DNA of 64,000 nt from Variibacter sp. GTDB taxonomy: Bacteria > Pseudomonadota > Alphaproteobacteria > Rhizobiales > Xanthobacteraceae. The stretch spans positions 99,157-163,156 of the forward strand of contig JADGHE010000001.1 of the NCBI GenBank assembly GCA_019689555.1, written 5' to 3'. Position numbers and translations under genes: made by a program. Shown here piece by piece: positions 7,700 to 15,728 of the stretch. Within the stretch, counting starts at the first letter, position 1. Each line of letters begins with the position of its first letter. Below the pieces are notes generated by a model. The model was given only the letters and a program-made list of their open reading frames with translations. It did no database searches and was not told the DNA's origin.

Positions 7700-9664
7700 T
7701 CAGGCGACGGCGTAGGGAGTGAGGGGGGACAGCGCTCCGGCGGGCGCAAAGGCGCGGTGCCAGAGCTGGGTGGAAAGAATGCCGACGAAGGCCGCATTGT
7801 CGCGGAACCCCATGGCGCGGCCCGCGCGGCACTTGGCGACGAGTTTCTCGACCGCCTTGGGATCGAAGCAGCCGGTGTGCCGGAGCGCGGCATTCGACAG
7901 GCACTCGGACACGTAGGCCGGCGCCTCCCGGCCGAGGAACGACTGCGCGTCCGGCGCGCGGTAGGGCTGCTTGGTGCGCGCGCCGATGCTCGGCGGCAAG
8001 ACGTCCTTCATGGCTGCGCGCAGCACGTGCTTCTCGCGCAGGCCGCGGATTTTGAGCGCAGGCGGAATGCGCGCGGCGAACTCCACGAGCCTGTGGTCGA
8101 GAAACGGGAAACGGCCCTCGACGGCGTGCGCCATCGCCATACGGTCGCCCTGCGACGACAGGATGTAGCCGGGCAGCAGATAGGCGGTTTCGAGATACTG
8201 CGCCTGGTTCAGCGGATGCCAGCGGACGAAGTCGGCCGGCAGGCTCTCGCGCAGCTCGGCGAGGCAGTCGTATCCGGCGAGCTCGGCGCGCATCTCGGCC
8301 GAGTAGAACAGCTTCGCCGCCGCGGTGTTGCGCAGGCGCGGCAGATGGGAGAACAGCGGGTCGCCGAGCTCGTCCGCGCCCGTTGCGAAGAAGGCTTCGA
8401 GGTATTTCTGCGACTGCCCCTGCAGTCCCGGCAGATAGGGATAGAGCCGCCGCAGCAGCAGCGGCCGCAGCCGCGAGCCGGGCTCGCGCGCGCAGAAGCG
8501 CCGCAGCTTCGCTTCCTTGAAGATGTCGTAGCCGGCGAAGATTTCGTCCGCGCCTTCGCCGGTGAGCACGACCTTGAAGCCCGCTGCGCGCGTGCGCCTC
8601 GCGAGCAGGAAGAGCGGCGCCGGCGCCGCGCGCAGGATCGGCCCCTCGGCGTGCGCGACCACGTCAGGGAAATGGGCGGCGATGTCCGCTTTCGCGCAGG
8701 GGAGCGCGGTGTGCTCGGTGCCGAGCGCCCGCACCATCGTCTGCTGGTGGTCGCTTTCGTCGAACTCCGCATCCTCGAACGTCACCGAGAAGGTGCGCAG
8801 CCGCTCGGCCACGAAACGGCGCGCCGCCGCCGCGACGACGGAGGAGTCGAGGCCGCCGCTCAGATAGGCGCCCACGGGCACGTCGGCGCGCAGGCGGATG
8901 CGCGTGGCGTCGAACAACAGGGCGCGCAGCTCCGCTTCGATGTCCTCCGCCGCCCGGCGGTCCCACGCGCCGGCATCGTCGGCGTCGGGATAGCTCAGGC
9001 GCCAGTACGGCTTGACGCGCATTCCCCCGGAATCGGCCACCAGCACATGCGCCGGCGGCAGTTCGCGCACGTTTTTGAACGGCGTGCGGGGGCTGAGCGG
9101 AAACCAGAGCGTGAAGATCTGATCGAGCGCGACGGGGTCGAGCTCGGCCGAAATACCGGGCACCTGCAGGAGCGCCTTCGCCTCCGAGGCGAAGAACAGC
9201 GCGCCGTCCCGCTGCGCATAGAACAAAGGGCGCACGCCCATGCGGTCGCGGGCGAGCATCAGCCGCCTGCGGCGCTCGTCCCAGATCGCGAAGGCGAAGT
9301 CGCCGTTCATCGCCTTCACGCAATCGGTCCCCATCTCTTCGTAGAGGTGGAGGATGACTTCGGTGTCCGAGTCGGTGCGGAAACGGCGCCCGCGGCGGAT
9401 CAGGTCTTCGCGCAGCTCGACGTAGTTGAAGATCTCGCCGTTGAAGGTCACGTGGAGCGTGCCGTCGGCGTTCGCCATCGGCTGCCGGCCGGCGGCGAGA
9501 CCGATGATGCTGAGCCGCGCATGGCCGAGCCCGGCGCCCTCTCCGAGATAGAGGCCCTGTCCGTCCGGCCCGCGATGGGCGACGGCATCGATCATGCGCT
9601 GGAGCAGCGGGTGGTCCGCCGTGGCGGACGGCCTTGTCCTGAGGAAGCCGACGATGCCGCACAT
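7700..9664 (-). CDS. asnB: Asparagine synthetase B-like glutamine amidotransferase
   Basis: A 654-residue two-domain enzyme. Beginning at the ATG at 9664 the protein starts MCGIVGF, so Cys2 is the glutaminase nucleophile after Met removal; longer starts would bury it. Other glutaminase landmarks are AHRGPDGQG and FNGEIFNY. The synthetase domain has the PP-loop YLSGGLDSS near residue 268 and TGEGADEIFAGY. AsnB homologues inside polysaccharide and exosortase loci are thought to amidate sugars or other carboxylates rather than aspartate. Here it is followed closely by ACP, ligase and NAD-synthase-like genes. A 177-bp gap separates it from the upstream GNAT gene, enough for an internal promoter. 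Confidence 0.88.
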   Translation of the reverse strand: MCGIVGFLRTRPSATADHPLLQRMIDAVAHRGPDGQGLYLGEGAGLGHARLSIIGLAAGRQPMANADGTLHVTFNGEIFNYVELREDLIRRGRRFRTDSDTEVILHLYEEMGTDCVKAMNGDFAFAIWDERRRRLMLARDRMGVRPLFYAQRDGALFFASEAKALLQVPGISAELDPVALDQIFTLWFPLSPRTPFKNVRELPPAHVLVADSGGMRVKPYWRLSYPDADDAGAWDRRAAEDIEAELRALLFDATRIRLRADVPVGAYLSGGLDSSVVAAAARRFVAERLRTFSVTFEDAEFDESDHQQTMVRALGTEHTALPCAKADIAAHFPDVVAHAEGPILRAAPAPLFLLARRTRAAGFKVVLTGEGADEIFAGYDIFKEAKLRRFCAREPGSRLRPLLLRRLYPYLPGLQGQSQKYLEAFFATGADELGDPLFSHLPRLRNTAAAKLFYSAEMRAELAGYDCLAELRESLPADFVRWHPLNQAQYLETAYLLPGYILSSQGDRMAMAHAVEGRFPFLDHRLVEFAARIPPALKIRGLREKHVLRAAMKDVLPPSIGARTKQPYRAPDAQSFLGREAPAYVSECLSNAALRHTGCFDPKAVEKLVAKCRAGRAMGFRDNAAFVGILSTQLWHRAFAPAGALSPLTPYAVA

Positions 9665-9780
9665 GAAGCCCGACGCCTGTCGCTGATTGAGACACGGAGA
9701 CTGTCGCCGACCGATGTGCAAATGCCGCACCAGCCGGTGGCGGTTTTGCTCATGAAGGGGCGGCAGCCTGCCGCGTATGG

Positions 9781-9796
9781 TTAAGAAAAGGTAAAC
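9781..9796. promoter_or_regulatory. Possible degenerate CtrA box upstream of asnB
   Basis: TTAA, seven bases, then TAAAC: one mismatch to the CtrA consensus TTAA-N7-TTAAC. It lies in the 177-bp gap between the GNAT gene and asnB, in a locally AT-richer patch. One mismatch in a short motif makes chance likely enough that this is only a candidate. Confidence 0.25.
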
Positions 9797-9841
9797 GCCT
9801 GCCGCGCCTGCGGCCCGGGCAGCCGGGGATGCGGGATGGCC

Positions 9842-11050
9842 TCACGCGAAGCTTCCTCCGATCAGCCGTGTCCAGGATTCGCCGGCAAGTCCGTTCAGCA
9901 GCGCCTCGCCCGATCGCACGGCCTGCAGGAGGTCGGGGTCGCGGGCGTGCACGACGGTCGAGGCGCGATGGAGCATGAGGCATTTGCGGCGCAGGAGCGC
10001 GTCGAGCAGGTCCGGCTGCGCGCGGCCGCGGACGGCCACGCTGCCTTGTTGCGCCGCGTGCGCAAACAGGTCGTCGATCACGGGGCCTGCGGCGCCCGGC
10101 CGGGCGAGAATCTGCAGCACCCAGGCGATGTCCCTCGGCCGGCCGAAATAGATGTAGCAGCCGAGCAGCCGCCCGCCGCGGCCGCGGACGATGCGCCGGA
10201 CCGCGGGCCCGTGCTGCTCCTTTGCGCGGGCGTGGGCGAGCACCCACCGCAGCGCGGCGGCGTCCCAGGTCGGGCGCAGGGGGAAAGCTTCGGCGAGTTC
10301 CGGCACCGCCTGGAGCAGTTCGTCCTCGCCCGCGTCGAAGCCGCAGGCCGCGCCGGCGCGATCTTCGTTGCGCCCGAGCGCGCGCGCGGCGAGCGGCGCG
10401 GCGAGGCGGTCGAGCCCCGCGGCGAGGGGGCGCATCACCTTCGCAAGGGGCGCTGTCCGCGCGACAGCCGAAAGCCCGGCGCCGAAGGGGCGCAGCAGGC
10501 GCACCCATTCCATGCTGTAGCCCGGCGCCGCGAAGCCGCCGAGCCGCTCCCACATGCCTTGCGACAAGGGGTTTGCGGTTTCGCTGAAGGAGAGGTCCTG
10601 CGGGCCGTTGAAAAAGGCGCGCAGGAGCCGTGCCCCCGCGAGCGGATCGCGCCCCGGGTCGTGCACCATCAGGGAGCCGGCGACCGCGGCGCGGATCGTT
10701 CGCCCGCGGAACTGCATCCGCGCCGGCAGGACGCCGATGAAGCCGTCGATCGTGCCCCCCGCCGCGACGTGAACGCGCGACGGCAGTTCGGGATCGCGCC
10801 AGGGATGTTCGAGGAAGAGCTCGTGCAGATAACCGCCGAGCGAAGCGGGCGCGGGCGCGGCCGGATCGCGGAACGACTTCTGGAACAGCGCCGCCACCGC
10901 GGCGATGTCGTCGGCCTCGAGCGGGCGCACTTCGCCGGGCGCGGCGGATCGATCGTTGCGCTTCGGCGGAGTGTCTGTCGCCTCGGGCTGCGACGGCCCG
11001 GTCTCGTTGACCGGCGTTTCCTCGCCCGCGAGCCGGTGCAGATCAGACAT
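9842..11050 (-). CDS. GNAT-like acyltransferase in the amidotransferase/flippase block
   Basis: About 402 residues, long for a single GNAT domain. The N-terminal part (VRPLEADDIAAVAALFQKSF, then GFIGVLPARMQFRGR and a VAGSLMVHD strand) fits an acetyl-CoA-binding N-acetyltransferase fold. The C-terminal half has a second set of similar strands (RGRGGRLLGCYIYFG) and may be a second GNAT-like domain. I chose the ATG at 11050, which overlaps the flippase stop by 8 bp, over a longer start at 11101. Co-translation with the flippase suggests it modifies the exported molecule. Its acyl donor and acceptor are unknown. Confidence 0.65.
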   Translation of the reverse strand: MSDLHRLAGEETPVNETGPSQPEATDTPPKRNDRSAAPGEVRPLEADDIAAVAALFQKSFRDPAAPAPASLGGYLHELFLEHPWRDPELPSRVHVAAGGTIDGFIGVLPARMQFRGRTIRAAVAGSLMVHDPGRDPLAGARLLRAFFNGPQDLSFSETANPLSQGMWERLGGFAAPGYSMEWVRLLRPFGAGLSAVARTAPLAKVMRPLAAGLDRLAAPLAARALGRNEDRAGAACGFDAGEDELLQAVPELAEAFPLRPTWDAAALRWVLAHARAKEQHGPAVRRIVRGRGGRLLGCYIYFGRPRDIAWVLQILARPGAAGPVIDDLFAHAAQQGSVAVRGRAQPDLLDALLRRKCLMLHRASTVVHARDPDLLQAVRSGEALLNGLAGESWTRLIGGSFA

Positions 11051-12452
11051 GGACGGCCGTTTCCGGTTGCGCGGGTTCGCGCGGGCGCCAGACGAAGACA
11101 TGCAGCCCGAGCCGCCGCCTGACGACGAGGAACAGTATGAGCGACTCGCAGACGATCGCGCTTGCGGTCGCGAGCGCCGCGCCGGCGGCGCCGAAGCGCG
11201 GCGCGAGCGCCAAGCTCAGGCCGAGATTGACGGCGAAGGCGACGGCGTAGACGGCGGCGCAGGCGCGCTGCTCGCCCAGCATGTTGAGCAGCCGTTCGGC
11301 GGGCCCGACGGAAGAGCGGGCGAGCAGCCCGACCGCGAGAATGAACATCAGCGGGTAGCCGTCGACGAAGCCCGGTCCGAACAGGGCGAGGAACGGGCGG
11401 CCGAGCGTCAGCACGACGAACAGAGCGGCGAGCGACGGCCAGAAGGTCCAACGGATCGACGAGGCGACGAAGGCTGCGAGCCGCGCGCGATCTCCCGCCG
11501 CGTGGTATTCGGAAAATCGGTGTGCGACCGCGGCGCCGACGGAGAAATAGACGAAGGCGACGAGCGCCAGCGTCTTGGACGCCGCGTAATACAACGCAAC
11601 CTCTTCGGCCGGGCGGAAGAGGCGCAGCACCAGCACGTCCGTATAGGTGAGCAGCGTATAGAAGCCCCAGACCATCAGGATCGGCAGGGCGGTCGCAAGC
11701 CAGCTTCCGACCGCGTACGCCTTGGGACCCGCCGGCACCGCGCGGGCGAGGCGGCGGTCGAGGCAGACCACCTGCACGATCGCGGCCGCCCAACACGCCA
11801 GGGCCGCCGCCGTCATCACCGCAGCGGTGTCGGCCGGCATGCCGCAGGCGTGCGCCGCCGCCATCAGCGCGAGCAGAAGAAGCGGCCGCAGCACGTAGGG
11901 CGGCAGCAGCGCAAGACCGATCCAGTTGTAGGAGCGCGCGATGCCGTCCAGCATGTTCGAGAGCGCATAGGCCGGCAGCGTCGCGCAGGCGAGATAGAGC
12001 GGCAGAATGTCCGCCGCGGCGAACCATCCCTGCGCGAGGCGGACGCCGCCTGCGAAAACGAGCGCGGCCGCCGTCGCAATGCTCAACACGAGCCATCGGC
12101 TGCCGCTCAGGAAGCCGCGCAGAAGATCGTACGCCCGCTGTTGCGTGTAGGCCGGGATGAATCGCTGCGCCGCCGACGCAAGCCCCAGATGGATGAGGTC
12201 GCCGACCAGCAGCACCCAGGTCCAGAGATAGACGTAGATGCCGAACTCGGCGCTTCCCATCCAGCGCGCGAGCAGCACCTGCGAGACATAGATGAAGGCC
12301 GCGCTCAAGAAACGGATGAGAAACGCCGCGCCCGCCATGCGCCGGGCGAGGGAATGGTGGCTGTTTCCCGTGAGCCAGAGCCGCGCGCGCGCGATCGCGG
12401 CCTTGAGCCGGGAGCGCGCTCGCCATTCGTCGACAATTTCCGGCGCGCTCAC
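11043..12452 (-). CDS. Polysaccharide/lipid-linked precursor flippase, MOP superfamily
   Basis: A 469-residue membrane protein with about a dozen or more hydrophobic helices and the Wzx-like pattern of the polysaccharide-transporter branch (for example RFLSAAFIYVSQVLLARWMG near the N-terminus, and an FGAAGAALATA segment near the C-terminus). Such proteins flip lipid-linked sugars or similar precursors across the inner membrane. The first 30 residues are basic and probably cytosolic. It is the first gene of the six-gene block; upstream lies an AT-richer 175-bp region that should hold the promoter. No glycosyltransferase, ligase or polymerase gene is adjacent, so the cargo is open. Confidence 0.82.
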   Translation of the reverse strand: MSAPEIVDEWRARSRLKAAIARARLWLTGNSHHSLARRMAGAAFLIRFLSAAFIYVSQVLLARWMGSAEFGIYVYLWTWVLLVGDLIHLGLASAAQRFIPAYTQQRAYDLLRGFLSGSRWLVLSIATAAALVFAGGVRLAQGWFAAADILPLYLACATLPAYALSNMLDGIARSYNWIGLALLPPYVLRPLLLLALMAAAHACGMPADTAAVMTAAALACWAAAIVQVVCLDRRLARAVPAGPKAYAVGSWLATALPILMVWGFYTLLTYTDVLVLRLFRPAEEVALYYAASKTLALVAFVYFSVGAAVAHRFSEYHAAGDRARLAAFVASSIRWTFWPSLAALFVVLTLGRPFLALFGPGFVDGYPLMFILAVGLLARSSVGPAERLLNMLGEQRACAAVYAVAFAVNLGLSLALAPRFGAAGAALATASAIVCESLILFLVVRRRLGLHVFVWRPREPAQPETAVHV

Positions 12453-12523
12453 CGCAACGACCTTCGTTCGAACTTACTCAAGTACCGAAACTACGCATCA
12501 TTTCTTGCAAAACTGATAGCGGA

Positions 12524-12543
12524 CTGCGGCTTGTTTGCCGCAG
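12524..12543. other. 7-bp perfect inverted repeat between pirin and flippase genes
   Basis: CTGCGGC, a six-base TTGTTT loop, then GCCGCAG. It sits in the gap after the pirin stop (minus strand) and before the flippase start, within the least GC-rich part of this gap. It could end pirin transcription or bind a regulator; no T-run follows on either strand. Confidence 0.35.
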
Positions 12544-12627
12544 CGCATTTACACCCTGTTAGAACGGGAGCGGTCGCGGCGGGCCGGGGGCGCCGAAAGG
12601 TGTGTTGCGGCCCCGCGCGAGCAAGCC

Positions 12628-13536
12628 TTACCGGTGCTTCACGAAGGTGCCGTCGCGCAGCTCGGCCATGGCCTGCCGCAGCTCGGCCTGCGTGTTCATC
12701 ACGATCGGCCCGTACCAGGCGACGGGCTCCCGCAGCGGCTTGCCGGACACGAGCAGGAAGCGGATCCCCTCGTCGCCGGCCTGCACCGTCACCTCCTCGC
12801 CGCTGTCGAACAGCACGAGCGACCGGTTGCCGGTCTGCTCGCGCACGAGCACCTCCTCGCCGTTCACCGTCTTCTCGGTGAGAACGCCGAACGGCTGCGA
12901 GGCGGCGCGGAACGTGCCCGAGCCCTCGAACACATAGGCGAAGCCGTGCCGCTCCATCTCGAACGGCAGGGTCTTGCGCCGGCCCGGCGGGACCCAGACG
13001 TCGAGATAGCGCGGGTCGGCGGCGACGCCCTCCACCGGCCCGCGCCGGCCCCAGAACGCGCCGCAGACGACCCGCACGCGCGTGCCGTCGTCGTCGACGA
13101 TCTCGGGAATCTCGGCGGCCTTGATGTCCTGGTAGCGGGGCGCCGCCATCTTCAGGGAGGAGGGCAGGTTGGTCCAGAGCTGGAAGCCGTGCATGCGCCC
13201 GCGCTCGTCGCCCTGCGGCATTTCCTGATGCAGGATGCCGCTGCCGGCGGTCATCCACTGGACGTCGCCGGCGCCGAGCGTGCCGTGATTTCCCAGGCTG
13301 TCGCGGTGATCGACTGAGCCCGCGAGCACGTAGGTGATCGTCTCGATGCCGCGATGGGGGTGCCAGGGAAAGCCGGCCCGATAGTCCTCCGGCCGGTCGC
13401 TGCGAAAATCGTCGAGCAGCAGAAACGGATCGAACTCCCTCGTGTTCCCGAACCCGAAGGCGCGGCGCAGCTTCACCCCTGCGCCTTCGATCGTGGGCTT
13501 TGACTCGATGATGCGCTTCACCGGCCGAATGGACAT
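12628..13536 (-). CDS. Pirin family protein
   Basis: A 302-residue bicupin of the pirin family. The metal-binding His residues lie in WHPHRGIETITYV with further ligands in TAGSGILHQEMPQ, so the N-terminal cupin should bind Fe or a similar metal. Bacterial pirins include quercetin 2,3-dioxygenases and regulators of central metabolism; which applies cannot be told. It lies 64 bp downstream of the FMN reductase on the same strand, and both are divergent from an HxlR-type regulator, which suggests an electrophile- or quinone-responsive unit. Confidence 0.9.
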   Translation of the reverse strand: MSIRPVKRIIESKPTIEGAGVKLRRAFGFGNTREFDPFLLLDDFRSDRPEDYRAGFPWHPHRGIETITYVLAGSVDHRDSLGNHGTLGAGDVQWMTAGSGILHQEMPQGDERGRMHGFQLWTNLPSSLKMAAPRYQDIKAAEIPEIVDDDGTRVRVVCGAFWGRRGPVEGVAADPRYLDVWVPPGRRKTLPFEMERHGFAYVFEGSGTFRAASQPFGVLTEKTVNGEEVLVREQTGNRSLVLFDSGEEVTVQAGDEGIRFLLVSGKPLREPVAWYGPIVMNTQAELRQAMAELRDGTFVKHR

Positions 13537-13600
13537 GACGTCTTGACCTTATCTCCCGGCGCCCTCGTGGCGCCTCAAGCGCGACCGTGCGTAGAAACGG

Positions 13601-14185
13601 TCAGGCGGCCGCCTCGCGGGGCTGCGCGGAAGAGTGGGACGCGAACCGCTTCACGAATGCGGCGAACTGATCGACGAAATCCTGCAGGAAGGCGCGCGTG
13701 CTCTCGTCGGTCACCTCGGCCTTCTCGTCGACGAGGCCCGGCTTGAAGCTAATGTAGGCCTCGCCCCCCATGACGATGACTCCGAGGACGCCGAGAACAT
13801 GCCGCAGATGCTGCTGCGCCACGGCGGTCCCGATCGCCCCCGGCGACGTGCCGATGATCGCAGCCGGCTTGCCGGTCCACGAGTTCTGGCCCCAGGGGCG
13901 CGCGGCCCAGTCGATCGCGTTCTTGAGAACGGCGGGGATGGAGCGGCTGTGCTCCGGCGTCACGAACAGCAGCGCGTCCGCGGCCGCGATCTCGGATTTG
14001 AGCCGGACCACGCTCCCGGGCAGGTCGGCCTCGAGGTCCTGGTTGTAGAGCGGCAGGTCGTCGATCCGGACAAAGGTGAAGGCCAGCTTGTCCTCCCCGA
14101 GCCGGGCCAGCGCCTGCGCGAGCTTGCGGTTGAGCGACTCCCGGCGGTTGCTGCCGACGACGACGGCGATGTTGGCTTTCGACAT
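13601..14185 (-). CDS. NAD(P)H-dependent FMN reductase/quinone reductase
   Basis: A 194-residue flavodoxin-fold oxidoreductase. The N-terminal FMN phosphate loop reads VVVGSNRRESLNRKLA and the family signature TPEHSRSIPAVLKNAIDW is present with the conserved PEH(Y-like) turn. Relatives are chromate, azo-dye and quinone reductases that use two-electron reduction to limit redox cycling. The ATG at 14185 is 45 bp from the divergent HxlR-type regulator. Confidence 0.9.
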   Translation of the reverse strand: MSKANIAVVVGSNRRESLNRKLAQALARLGEDKLAFTFVRIDDLPLYNQDLEADLPGSVVRLKSEIAAADALLFVTPEHSRSIPAVLKNAIDWAARPWGQNSWTGKPAAIIGTSPGAIGTAVAQQHLRHVLGVLGVIVMGGEAYISFKPGLVDEKAEVTDESTRAFLQDFVDQFAAFVKRFASHSSAQPREAAA

Positions 14186-14192
14186 GGGCCAC

Positions 14193-14230
14193 CTATCTGT
14201 TGGTTACGCTTTGATACCGAGGCTAGATAG
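14193..14230. promoter_or_regulatory. Divergent promoter/operator between FMN reductase and HxlR gene
   Basis: The 45-bp intergenic region contains CTATCT at 14193-14198 and its inverse AGATAG at 14225-14230, 26 bp apart, flanking an imperfect GGT...ACC dyad at 14202-14218. HxlR-family dimers bind such dyads in their own divergent promoters. TTGGTT and CTAGAT with a 17-bp spacer could drive the regulator, which would then be nearly leaderless. Confidence 0.4.
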
Positions 14231-14638
14231 ATGACCAATCCGCGCCGACAAGAAGGCACAGCCTTGTTACCCAGTCACCTGCATGAACCCGAGGGCTGCC
14301 GGGCCATCAGCGAGCTTCTGGCGCGCGTCGGGGACAAGTGGACGGTGCTCGTAGTCACCGTGCTGGGCGATGGGCCGAAGCGGTTCAACGAGCTGCGTCG
14401 CGCGCTCGGCAGCATCTCCCAGCGGATGCTGACCCTGACGCTGCGCGGGCTCGAGCGCGACGGGCTCGTCACGCGGACGGTGTTTCCGACCATCCCCCCG
14501 CGGGTCGACTACGAGTTGACGAAGCTCGGCCGCTCGCTGCTCGAGCCGGTGAGCGCGCTCGCCGCATGGGCGCGGCAGAACCGTGCCGCCATCCTGGCCG
14601 CGCGGCAGCGTTTCGATGCGGCGGAGAAAGGGTCCTAG
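14231..14638 (+). CDS. HxlR-type winged-helix transcriptional regulator
   Basis: A 135-residue regulator with the HxlR core: C near residue 23 (PEGCRAISELLARVGDKWT), then the winged helix FNELRRALGSISQRMLTLTLRGLERDGLV and the wing RVDYELTKLG. Several family members (HypR, QorR, YodB) use the conserved N-terminal Cys to sense quinones, aldehydes or disulfide stress; that Cys is present here. A short distance to the divergent FMN reductase predicts control of that gene and pirin. An internal TTG start about 14 residues later, preceded by GAAGG, is an alternative. Confidence 0.88.
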   Translation: MTNPRRQEGTALLPSHLHEPEGCRAISELLARVGDKWTVLVVTVLGDGPKRFNELRRALGSISQRMLTLTLRGLERDGLVTRTVFPTIPPRVDYELTKLGRSLLEPVSALAAWARQNRAAILAARQRFDAAEKGS

Positions 14639-14715
14639 CCGTTAAGTCCTCGCGGCGCGGCTACCGCGCGGCGCAGGACAAGCTCGGCTCTGCCGAGGAC
14701 GGCGGAAGAGGGAGG

Positions 14716-14792
14716 TGGCGCGCCCGAAAGGATTCGAACCTCTGACCCCCAGATTCGTAGTCTGGTGCTCTATCCAGCTGAGCTACGGGCGC
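14716..14792 (-). tRNA. tRNA-Arg (ACG anticodon)
   Basis: On the minus strand the acceptor GCGCCCG pairs with CGGGCGC, followed by discriminator G and an encoded CCA (14718-14716). The D arm has GTAGCTCAGCTGGATAGAGC, the anticodon stem CCAGA/TCTGG encloses CTACGAA (anticodon ACG, read as ICG after deamination), and the T arm carries GGTTCGAATCC. Confidence 0.95.
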
Positions 14793-14901
14793 GCTTTTCT
14801 AAAAGGACGGCTGACTTTCCGGCGCCACGGCCGGAGCCTCTGCCGCGCAGATAGCTATAGGCTGTCTTTGCCGTTGGCAAGACGTCCGTGCGGCCTTCCC
14901 G

Positions 14902-15603
14902 CTACTTGCGCCGGAACACCAGGTAGCAGGACTTGCGGCCCTCGCGCAGGGCCTTGGCCTCGTAGCGGGTGGAGACATAGCCGGGCCAGGGCCGGCGCCA
15001 ATCGTCGGCGCGCTCGGCCGTCCATTCGAAATCGGCGGATTGCGTCATCAGCGCGAGCGTCCAGGCCGCATAGTCGGCGCTGTCGGTCGCGAAATGGAAT
15101 GTGCCCCCCGGCGCGAGCACCCGTGCGAGGTCGGCGATGCGCCCCGGCTGAATGAAACGGCGCTTCCAGTGCCGCCGCTTCGGCCAGGGGTCCGGGTAGA
15201 GAAGAAAAATGCGGACGAGCGCGCGGTCCGGCAGCCACGGCAGCAGCGCGATCGCGTCGCCGAAATGCAGACGCACATTGCCGAGCGCGCGCGCCTCGAT
15301 CGCCGCCAAGGCCTTGGCCATGCCGTTGACGAACGGCTCGCAGCCGATGAAGCCGATGCGCCGCTCGGCTGCCGCCTGGGCCACCAGATGCTCCCCGCCG
15401 CCGAAGCCGATCTCGAGGCGCACCTCGTCGACCGGAGGCTCGAAGAGCGACCGCAGATCGGCCGGCGCCGGGGCGGCGAGGTCGAGCGCGAGACGCGGCA
15501 GCAGCGTGTCCAGGAGCTGCTGCTGGTGGGGGCGCAGCCGGTGTCCCTTGCGGCGACCGAAGAAGGCGCGCGGCGCGCCGGCTGCGGGATGATCCTGCAT
15601 CAT
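14902..15603 (-). CDS. trmB: tRNA (guanine-N7-)-methyltransferase
   Basis: A 233-residue SAM-dependent methyltransferase for guanosine 46 of tRNA. It has the SAM motif EIGFGGGEHL, then GCEPFVNGMAKAL and the family signature YPDPWPKRRHWKRRF. The start is the first of two adjacent ATGs. It follows metK by 125 bp on the same strand, in the order known from Hyphomicrobiales; the gap between them shows no gene. Confidence 0.95.
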   Translation of the reverse strand: MMQDHPAAGAPRAFFGRRKGHRLRPHQQQLLDTLLPRLALDLAAPAPADLRSLFEPPVDEVRLEIGFGGGEHLVAQAAAERRIGFIGCEPFVNGMAKALAAIEARALGNVRLHFGDAIALLPWLPDRALVRIFLLYPDPWPKRRHWKRRFIQPGRIADLARVLAPGGTFHFATDSADYAAWTLALMTQSADFEWTAERADDWRRPWPGYVSTRYEAKALREGRKSCYLVFRRK

Positions 15604-15728
15604 CGTGATCGGGGTCGTCGAACGAACTCCCGTCCGCCGCCGTCAAGCCGGCGCATGCGACCGCGCTCGCGGCCCGGCCGTCCCGGCGCCGGCGCATTGC
15701 GCCGAAAAGGAGGCCGGCGGCCTCGCGT

